Assembly: GCA_022376925.1 (NCBI GenBank)
Contig: JAIOJX010000003.1
Span: 36,943,874-37,007,873, forward strand
DNA from: Tragulus kanchil
Taxonomy: Eukaryota > Chordata > Mammalia > Artiodactyla > Tragulidae
DNA: 64,000 nt
Reading direction: 5' to 3'
The position numbers were made by a program, and so were the translations under genes. This document shows positions 55,918 through 64,000 of the stretch, in pieces. Within the stretch, counting starts at the first letter, position 1. Each line of letters opens with the position of its first letter. The notes beneath the pieces were generated by a model. That model was not told where the DNA came from. It searched no databases and saw nothing but the letters and a program-made list of their open reading frames with translations.

Positions 55918-57539
55918 GCCTGTCTTTTATTATTTCATGGAACATATCTCACTGGCTTGCATGATTTTCCCTTTACCTCTCTTGACGTTTGCATCTGGAC
56001 GCTCTGCAAGTATCGGAGCCTTAATCGCTGCTGCTACTTTTAGCAACCTCTGTTCACTGTTGAGATTTTTATGTCCATAAAATAGTGACACACCAAGAAG
56101 GATAGCACAATTATTGGTAAAGGTAATTGGAATCTAGCTCTTTCAATATATCTTGTTTTATCAGTAATGCCCAGAGTTAAAAGGGTTATAATCTGCATTG
56201 TATCTGGCAGTTTTGAGCACCACGTGGGGGCTTTGATAAACTAGACTTAGTAGAGAGAGAACATTGCTTTCCATCAGTGTGATCATGTGAGGCACCACTC
56301 GACAGGAGATTTTTTGGGTAGATACAATGTCCGATCCACGCCAGATGCCCAGTAAATATTTGTTGAAAAAAAGAAATGAGTGAATCTAGAGGGTGAGTGC
56401 AGAAAAACGGAGGATACAGACAGAGCTGTGAGGAACCATTGAAGCTGGGGTTACACATCCAGCCTGAAAGAGCCTGGTAGCCGTCAGGGGGGAGGTGATG
56501 CTTCATAAGGGCCTTCAGGGAAAGGGACTTGGAGAATTTTGCAAGGAAATGGCTGACACCGGGACTTTCAGGGCTCGGTGGGCTCTCTGGCACCTGGGCG
56601 ACCGGAGGGGCGCAGCGGCGGGTGAGCTTGGAGGCAGCTTGCATCCAGACTGGCCTGACAAGCCTTCCTGAAGGGGGCTCCGTGGCAGGGTGACTTGGAT
56701 TGAGCGACCCAGGGCCAGCAGCGCCACCTACTGTGCCAGACTGGCGTTCCAGCCCCTTGAGTGAGAAGACACGAGCAAGTCACGCATTATCTTGTCAACA
56801 GAGTATAAGTTTTAAGCTAAAACCTCTCATAGAATGAGAAAAACCCTGTGCGTGACCCATGAAGCACATTCAGCAGGTGATCATAAGTATTATTCTAATG
56901 CCATTTTCCTGCATTCAGCATTTTGGTTAAGGATATACCTACGACTGATGTGGGTTTAGGTATTGCTGTAAACAACAGAGCTCTGTAAAAGCAACATAAA
57001 AATAATTAATAATAAAAAAAGGGCCTGTCTTTTATTATTTCATGGAACATATCTCACTGGCTTGCATGATTTTCCCTTTACCTCTCTTGACGTTTGCATC
57101 TGGACGCTCTGCAAGTATCGGAGCCTTAATCGCTGCTGCTACTTTTAGCAACCTCTGTTCACTGTTGAGATTTTTATGTCCATAAAATAGTGACACACCA
57201 AGAAGGATAGCACAATTATTGGTAAAGGTAATTGGAATCTAGCTCTTTCAATATATCTTGTTTTATCAGTAATGCCCAGAGTTAAAAGGGTTATAATCTG
57301 CATTGTATCTGGCAGTTTTGAGCACCACGTGGGGGCTTTGATAAACTAGACTTAGTAGAGAGAGAACATTGCTTTCCATCAGTGTGATCATGTGAGGCAC
57401 CAGCGTTTCACAGCGCTCTTGCTTTTAAAGGCTAGTTTTTCCTCCCAAATTGCGGGATTAAGTCCTTACGGCTATTCTGGAGGGGAGAAACAGGCAACGG
57501 TGAAGCCAGTTCACTGAGTCTTTACACAGAATCAGAAAT

Positions 57540-58065
57540 TCCTGAAGGCATCCCTTCTTTTCTACTTCCATTTGTTTATTACAATGAGTTGGTTCTCTGA
57601 GTTAGATTTCTTTAGATTCCACATATCAGTGAGATCCTGTGGTATTCCTCTATCTGGTTTATTCACTTCACACAGTGTCCTCTAAATTCATCCATGTTGT
57701 CCCAAACAGCAGGATTTCCATCTTTTTCTATAACTGAATAATACCCCCATATTGTGTGTGTATGTATGTGTATATGTACACGTTATAGAACCAGAAAGTA
57801 ACATGGTGTTTGCCACAGGTTGGGGACTGTTGGGAAGAGGGGGAGATGTTGGTCGAATGGCACAAACTCTCAGTTGTAGGATAAATAATTTCAAGGGGGC
57901 TAATGTATGTCCAGGTGGCTGTAGGTAACAGCACTGTGTTAGGTACTTGCAATGTGTAAGAGAGTAAGTCTCATGTTCCTACCCACCGGCCACATAAACG
58001 GTACCTGTGTGAGGTGATGGATGTATAGATTGTGGTAATCATTACACACTCTGTACTAATGCATA
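57540..58065. mobile_element. Old L1-like fragments
   Basis: AGATTCCACATATCAGTGAG and GAATAATACCCCCATATTGT are antisense L1 words (to about 57775); GGTGTTTGCCACAGGTTGGG and beyond read like L1M in sense. Orientation switch suggests two pieces. Confidence 0.5.
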
Positions 58066-58790
58066 TTAGGGCACTTAGACTAGTCTCTTCTAGTCACCTC
58101 GGTCCTGTTAGTGATTTACCATGGAAACTGCCTTGATCAGCCCAAGCTGTTGAGAGCCGCAGCGGGGTGGGAGGGGACCTTGTGCTGATGTGAGCAGACG
58201 TGCAGACTCGTCTGGTCTTGGCGGTTGCCTCCCTTCAGCCTGCACCTGCTCAGGTGTCCCTAATCCACCTGCCTCCGTGGCACAGGCTGCACTGCTGTCT
58301 GGGGCTAAATCCCCTTGTCATGCCGTGGGACCCTCTGGAGCCTGGCAGCTCTCCAAATCCCATCCACTTCCCTGTCCCTGTGGGCTCAGGAGGACCGTGA
58401 CGCTGGCCAAGCCCATCTCCCAGTGTCCCCACACTTCCGTCTCTCCTTTTTCTTGCTCTGGTGGCTTAGAGGATCGCGGGACAATGGCAGCTCTCCTCTC
58501 AGATCCTAAGCCCCACCTGGAGCCCCTCCCTCCCACCACCCTGTCATCTTCCCTTGAGACTCATCTTCCCAGAGATGGAGAAAGTGGCAGTGGTGCAGGA
58601 AGCCTGCTTCCAGTGACTAAATATTTTTTCATATCTCTGTGCAGGAAGCAGCAGAAAAACAGATGCTGCCTTATTGTGTCTGCCCCCAGATCTTTCTCTC
58701 TCACACCTATACAGGTCAAAATTGCCCTAAAGTCAAGAATGAGATAAATGTATTCGTGCATTCCTCCTGGTTCTCCATTTAGGCGGTGGT
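58066..58790. other. Intergenic DNA
   Basis: The frame 58190-58747 is 185 codons but Pro/Ser/Leu-rich with no recognised domain and no splice or promoter support, so it is not called a gene. Confidence 0.4.
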
Positions 58791-58794
58791 GCAT

Positions 58795-59005
58795 GTGCGC
58801 TCAGTGGTTCAGTCCTGTTTCACTCTTCCCTGACCCCATGGGCTATAGCCTGTCAGGCTCCTCTGTCTGTGGGGTCCTCCAGGCAAGACTACTGGATTGG
58901 GGTGCCATTTCCTTCCCTAGGGGATCGTCCTGGCCCGGGGATCACATCTGCATCTCCTGCATGGGCAGGCAGATTCTTTTGCCACTGAGCCACCTGGGAA
59001 GCCCC
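58795..59005 (-). mobile_element. Bov-tA-type SINE
   Basis: CCCATGGGCTATAGCCTGTC, CTCCAGGCAAGACTACTGG and a GGCTTCCCAGGTGGCTCAG head in complement. Full length. Confidence 0.9.
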
Positions 59006-59601
59006 GTATAGGGGTAGGCCACATGGGTAGATCAAATTCGGGAGAAGCCACATCAACCAGCAACTTGAGGTACCCCGCCCTTTTGATAAGTTCTGTCACG
59101 GGAGCAGATGAGGCCACTTGAGGGTGTGTTGCACAGCAGGACTCCTCAGAGTTTAGATGGCATTGGAGCCACCTAGAGGGCTGGTTCCAACACAGACGAT
59201 GGCTTTCATCTCCAAAATTTCAGGAGCACTGCAGGAGGGTGTTTTGCACTTAGAATGACCAGATTCAGCAAATAAAAACACACGACCCCAATTCAATTTG
59301 AATTTAAGATAAACTGCAAAGGATAAGCATGTCCGGAATCCTACATGGAACATCCTTATCCTGATTTTTTTTTAATCATAAAATGTATGCACTGCTTGTC
59401 TGAAATTCCAGTTTGACTGGGTGTCCTGTATTCTGTCTAGCAACCTAATCTGCATTTCCAGCAAGGGCCCCGGTGATGGGGATGTTGCTGGTCTGGAAAG
59501 CATTGTTTGGAGCACATGTGCAGTCTAGCACGAGTACAGAGTGGTGGGCAATACCAGCATGTAACCAGTGAAAGAATCCGAACAGCAGCATGAGGGCATG
59601 C

Positions 59602-59820
59602 ATGCGTGCGTGTTCAGTCCTGTCCGACTCTTTGCGATCCCATGGACTATAGCCCAGCAGGCCTCTCTGTCCGTGGGATTCTCCAGGCAAGAATACTGGA
59701 GTGGGTTGTCATATCCTCCTCCAAAGGATCTTGCCAACCCAGGGATCGAACCCACATTTCTTGGTGTCTTCTGCATTGGCAGGCTGGTTCTTTATCACTG
59801 AGCTACCTGGAAAGTCCCAC
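59602..59820 (-). mobile_element. Bov-tA-type SINE (head part again at 60877-60920)
   Basis: GTCCGACTCTTTGCGATCCC, GGCAAGAATACTGGAGTGGG and AACCCAGGGATCGAACCC. Pair 17 starts inside it, so only its head recurs. Confidence 0.92.
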
Positions 59821-59829
59821 ATTGATGTA

Positions 59830-59938
59830 TTTGGTTTCAGGGGGTGTTAGTTGTGGCATGGGGATCTTGTTCCTTGAACCTGGGGCTTCTGCATTGGGAG
59901 TGCAGCATCTTAGCCTGTGCCCACCAGAAAAGTCCCAT
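59830..59938 (-). mobile_element. CHR-type SINE fragment (copy at 60932-61040)
   Basis: Minus-strand order of GGGGATCTTGTTCCTTGAAC and CTGCATTGGGAGTGCAGCAT, the tRNA-related half of a CHR SINE. Diverged. Confidence 0.65.
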
Positions 59939-60250
59939 GTAAGGGAGGCAGCAGAATTAAGAGTGTTTTCTCACAACCTAAAGGAGGAAAACGTTTCAAA
60001 GACACAGAGTGATCCACAGCGTCACATGTCACAGAGTTCAGGGGAAGCCGAGGAGTGAAAAGAAGTTAGATTTGGCACCAAGGAGGGCTCTGGGGATCTC
60101 CGTCACCCTCAGCACCTTAGTGGGGAGGGGAGGAGCGTGCAGTGCTGTTGAGAGTGGCATAGGCAGAGTGGAGAGGCCAGTATGCATAGGGCTGGTGGGG
60201 GGCCACTTTGTGAAGTGAAGGAGAGTGGGTGCTGGGGCACTTGAGGGCAG

Positions 60251-60566
60251 TTTTTTTTTTAAGATTTATTTATTTATTTATTTCTGGGCGGGGGTCGGGT
60301 TGGGGAGGGAGGGGAGCTTGGTCTTTCGTTTCTCTCTGTTCATCCGTCTTTGTTCTTTGGCTCCTGTGGGCCTCCCATCGCGGTGGCATCTGTCGTTGCA
60401 GAGCACTGGCTCTGGGCGCATGCGCTCCAGAGCTCCGGCTCAGTAATTGGACACATCAGTCCAGTGGCTCCACGGCACGTGGGATCTTCCCAGGCCAGGG
60501 ATCGAACCGGCTCCTCTTGCACTGCAAGGCGGTGTCCTTACCCATTGGACCACCAGGGGAAGCCCA
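60251..60566 (-). mobile_element. CHR-like SINE, GC-rich-tail subfamily (copy at 61353-61668)
   Basis: Complement: GGGCTTCCCCTGGTGGTCCA head, CCGGTTCGATCCCTGGCC, full body, then CCTCCCTCCCCAACCCGAC and an (AAAT)n tail at 60262-60283. Confidence 0.9.
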
Positions 60567-62089
60567 GGGCATTTTTTTATGAAGGGAGACAGGAAATATA
60601 TTTATAGCCAGAGAAGAAGTCGGTAGAGAAGGAACACCAGAGGTGACACAAGACAGAGAATAGCAGATGGGGCACAAGGCCGAGGGGTCCCCAGCTGGGG
60701 AGGCAGGAGGAAGATGGAAGGAGGGAGAAAAACTGGGAGGGTGATAGCTAGAGGGGTGGAGTCTCAGCCTTTCAGGCCAGGGCAAAGTGTGGGAGGTCAG
60801 TTTACAACTTGGCCCATAAAGGAGAAAGAACATGTGCTTAGGAAGTTCCAATCACTGGTTGCCCCCCCTTCTGGCCATTGGCAGGCTGGTTCTTTATCAC
60901 TGAGCTACCTGGAAAGTCCCACATTGATGTATTTGGTTTCAGGGGGTGTTAGTTGTGGCATGGGGATCTTGTTCCTTGAACCTGGGGCTTCTGCATTGGG
61001 AGTGCAGCATCTTAGCCTGTGCCCACCAGAAAAGTCCCATGTAAGGGAGGCAGCAGAATTAAGAGTGTTTTCTCACAACCTAAAGGAGGAAAACGTTTCA
61101 AAGACACAGAGTGATCCACAGCGTCACATGTCACAGAGTTCAGGGGAAGCCGAGGAGTGAAAAGAAGTTAGATTTGGCACCAAGGAGGGCTCTGGGGATC
61201 TCCGTCACCCTCAGCACCTTAGTGGGGAGGGGAGGAGCGTGCAGTGCTGTTGAGAGTGGCATAGGCAGAGTGGAGAGGCCAGTATGCATAGGGCTGGTGG
61301 GGGGCCACTTTGTGAAGTGAAGGAGAGTGGGTGCTGGGGCACTTGAGGGCAGTTTTTTTTTTAAGATTTATTTATTTATTTATTTCTGGGCGGGGGTCGG
61401 GTTGGGGAGGGAGGGGAGCTTGGTCTTTCGTTTCTCTCTGTTCATCCGTCTTTGTTCTTTGGCTCCTGTGGGCCTCCCATCGCGGTGGCATCTGTCGTTG
61501 CAGAGCACTGGCTCTGGGCGCATGCGCTCCAGAGCTCCGGCTCAGTAATTGGACACATCAGTCCAGTGGCTCCACGGCACGTGGGATCTTCCCAGGCCAG
61601 GGATCGAACCGGCTCCTCTTGCACTGCAAGGCGGTGTCCTTACCCATTGGACCACCAGGGGAAGCCCAGGGCATTTTTTTATGAAGGGAGACAGGAAATA
61701 TATTTATAGCCAGAGAAGAAGTCGGTAGAGAAGGAACACCAGAGGTGACACAAGACAGAGAATAGCAGATGGGGCACAAGGCCGAGGGGTCCCCAGCTGG
61801 GGAGGCAGGAGGAAGATGGAAGGAGGGAGAAAAACTGGGAGGGTGATAGCTAGAGGGGTGGAGTCTCAGCCTTTCAGGCCAGGGCAAAGTGTGGGAGGTC
61901 AGTTTTACAACTTGGCCCATAAAGGAGAAAGAACATGTGCTTAGGAAGATCTCTGCCGACATTGAAGGTGACTACTGCCAAGTAGAAAAACATGTGTGTG
62001 AGTAAGGGAGCTGAATAATATATCAAAAAATTCTGTGTGCTTAAAACAATGTTTTCTTGTTGTAATTTATTCTTTAGAAAAGTTTTTTC

Positions 62090-62268
62090 TTTTCATATTT
62101 ATCTCCATCTATCTTTTTATTCTTTGCGCTCCAGAGCACTGGCTCGCAATTGGACACACCAGTCCAGCCGCTCTGCTGCACGTGAGATCTTCCCGGGCCA
62201 GGGATCGAACCGGTGCCCCTTTCACTGCAAAGTGGACTCTTTACCCACTGGGCCACCCGGGAAGCCCT
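62090..62268 (-). mobile_element. CHR-like SINE with internal deletion (copy at 63214-63388)
   Basis: GGCTTCCCGGGTGGCCCAG head and GGTTCGATCCCTGGC, but the middle block between the GAGCGC word and the AGAATAAAAAG tail (about 65 bases) is missing. The deletion is the same in both copies, as expected from duplication pair 18. Confidence 0.85.
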
Positions 62269-62915
62269 GTAATTTATTCTTTGAGGTTCTCTTGCATTTG
62301 GCTTTGTGAGGCTATAGTCACAGTTTTCTAAAACTGGATTTTCCTCGTGGGCCTTTCTTTTTCTCATGGAGTGAGCCATTTAAATCTTTATTTGGGGGCT
62401 GCGTGTTTTTATTGGTTTGTATCTTATATATGTTCTGGCCGGGCTGCCCTTTGCTGGCTGTGCTTTGTCCACGGACCTCCCTACTCAGCCTCACTGGTTT
62501 GTCTCTGATGCTTTTCGATCTTGCCTTTCCCACTAATGTCTATGTTAAATTAAAAAACAAGTAGTCTTATATATGCAGTAACCTAGGCTGTACCATGTAA
62601 GCACTGATTTCCTCTACAGGATTAAAGCAATCTTAAGGTCAGGTTGTTTAAAAGATCAGTTTCTCTCGTTGTCATCTTGGGAGCATCTGTCCCAGAATCA
62701 TTTACTGACTTTAGGCTTTAAGTGGCGTGCCGAGAGGGACTCTTACGCACCACAGAAAGCCACTTTGAGACATCTCGGAGGAGGAGGAGGCTTTGCGGCA
62801 GTCACCAGGCTCCTCCTACTTGACTGCCTGACTGCTCTGTTCTCTGCTGGGGCCAAGCAGGAAGGAACTCTCCTTTTCTGCTCTATTTCTTTCCTCCTCT
62901 CTTGGGTGGATTAGG
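62269..62915. other. Intergenic unique sequence (copy at 63389-64000)
   Basis: No gene or repeat recognised. A 45-base Bov-tA head (62916-62960) precedes copy B of pair 18. Confidence 0.4.
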
Positions 62916-64000
62916 CAGGGCCTTCCCTGGTGGGGTCCTTGTAAAGAATCCTGGGGAGAAAGGAGGGTGATAGCTAGAGGGTGGAGTCTCAGCCTTTCAG
63001 GCCAGGGCAAAGTGTGGGAGGTCAGTTTACAACTTGGCCCATAAAGGAGAAAGAACATGTGCTTAGGAAGATCTCTGCCGACATTGAAGGTGACTACTGC
63101 CAAGTAGAAAACATGTGTGTGAGTAAGGGAGCTGAATAATATATCAAAAAATTCTGTGTGCTTAAAACAATGTTTTCTTGTTGTAATTTATTCTTTAGAA
63201 AAGTTTTTTCTTTTCATATTTATCTCCATCTATCTTTTTATTCTTTGCGCTCCAGAGCACTGGCTCGCAATTGGACACACCAGTCCAGCCGCTCTGCTGC
63301 ACGTGAGATCTTCCCGGGCCAGGGATCGAACCGGAGCCCTTTCACTGCAAAGTGGACTCTTTACCCACTGGGCCACCCGGGAAGCCCTGTAATTTATTCT
63401 TTGAGGTTCTCTTGCATTTGGCTTTGTGAGGCTATAGTCACAGTTTTCTAAAACTGGATTTTCCTCGTGGGCCTTTCTTTTTCTCATGGAGTGAGCCATT
63501 TAAATCTTTATTTGGGGGCTGCGTGTTTTTATTGGTTTGTATCTTATATATGTTCTGGCGGGCTGCCCTTTGCTGGCTGTGCTTTGTCCACGGACCTCCC
63601 TACTCAGCCTCACTGGTTTGTCTCTGATGCTTTTCGATCTTGCCTTTCCCACTAATGTCTATGTTAAATTAAAAAACAAGTAGTCTTATATATGCAGTAA
63701 CCTAGGCTGTACCATGTAAGCACTGATTTCCTCTACAGGATTAAAGCAATCTTAAGGTCAGGTTGTTTAAAAGATCAGTTTCTCTCGTTGTCATCTTGGG
63801 AGCATCTGTCCCAGAATCATTTACTGACTTTAGGCTTTAAGTGGCGTGCCGAGAGGGACTCTTACGCACCACAGAAAGCCACTTTGAGACATCTCGGAGG
63901 AGGAGGAGGCTTTGCGGCAGTCACCAGGCTCCTCCTACTTGACTGCCTGACTGCTCTGTTCTCTGCTGGGGCCAAGCAGGAAGGAACTCTCCTTTTCTGC

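Larger units (their letters stand above)
55177..57402. repeat. Direct duplication pair 16 (55177-56297 / 56298-57402)
   Basis: Offset 1,121 then 1,105: copy B has lost 16 bases within 20 bases of its left edge, after which the copies are nearly identical. It includes a CTCF-like motif and an L1 3' tail. Confidence 0.95.
59775..61948. repeat. Direct duplication pair 17 (59775-60845 / 60877-61948)
   Basis: Offset about 1,102. It includes a CHR-like SINE with a GC-rich tail. Thirty-one junction bases (60846-60876) are unmatched. Confidence 0.95.
61839..64000. repeat. Direct duplication pair 18 (61839-62881+ / 62963-64000, cut by window end)
   Basis: Offset 1,119-1,124. It chains from pair 17, so 60737-60845 is triplicated. 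Copy B has lost single bases in G and C runs (for example GGCCGGG to GGCGGG). The window ends inside copy B, so its full length is unknown. Confidence 0.93.

Noticed and set aside
58190..58747. 185-codon plus-strand ORF
   Set aside because: Low-complexity Pro/Ser/Leu composition, no domain, no conserved splice or promoter context.
1..64000. tRNA genes from the many tRNA-like segments
   Set aside because: The B-box-like GGTTCGATCCC words all lie in SINE heads followed by SINE bodies. No free-standing cloverleaf gene was found.
1..64000. True segmental tandem duplications or a new amplification mechanism
   Set aside because: One shared unit length regardless of content, junction-side deletion errors and corrupted continuations all favour an assembly artefact. 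Kept as a finding because only spanning reads can decide.
1..64000. CRISPR array, bacterial operon or prophage
   Set aside because: Base composition, SINEs, L1s, introns and CpG islands are those of a mammal. The evenly spaced repeats are 1.1 kb units, not short repeats with spacers.

Overview
The window is nuclear DNA from a ruminant, most likely a pecoran. The evidence is a dense load of Bov-tA-type SINEs (tRNA-like head plus BovB-derived body), other tRNA-derived SINEs of the CHR type, artiodactyl L1 3' ends, and a few old mammalian repeats (MIR, L2, MER5A). Most short open frames are shadows of these repeats. Two protein-coding loci can be supported, both on the minus strand: CLN5 exon 1 with its CpG-island promoter at the left edge (about 1.0-1.7 kb, present twice), and a complete ACOD1/IRG1 gene (cis-aconitate decarboxylase, itaconate synthesis) between 36.8 and 29.7 kb. 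The order ACOD1 then CLN5 on the same strand matches the human chromosome 13q22 neighbourhood. CLN5 exons 2 onward lie beyond the left edge.

Layout: 1-1.2 kb is CLN5 intron 1; 1.0-3.2 kb holds CLN5 exon 1 and its promoter, twice; 3.2-29 kb is intergenic, with SINE and L1 insertions, a GC-rich candidate regulatory segment at 8.2-8.5 kb, two candidate plus-strand spliced exons at 10.65 and 15.6 kb, and a CpG-rich stretch at 17.6-18.05 kb. L1-derived DNA dominates 21-28.4 kb. ACOD1 occupies 29.7-36.8 kb with five coding exons, canonical splice sites, a TATA box and a full set of recognised active-site residues. From 37 to 64 kb is upstream intergenic DNA with SINEs, L1 3' ends, one ERV1-like solo LTR and L2/MIR remnants.

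The most striking feature is not a gene. At least 18 head-to-tail direct duplications are scattered through the window, all with nearly the same period (about 1.08-1.16 kb) and near-identical copies. They cut across exons, SINEs, LTR and unique DNA without regard to content, often chain into one another, and carry small deletions that cluster beside the junctions. Some junction bases look like deletion-ridden versions of the sequence that should follow. This points to an assembly or gap-filling artefact that adds roughly 19-20 kb; the real locus is probably near 44 kb. It matters because it duplicates CLN5 exon 1 (one copy frameshifted) and ACOD1 exon 2 (an in-frame extra 54 codons) and would mislead gene prediction. 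No previously undescribed coding system was found. The better biological leads are the orientation of CTCF-like motifs around ACOD1, the nested SINE/L1 insertions with clear target-site duplications, and a possible unannotated spliced transcript.
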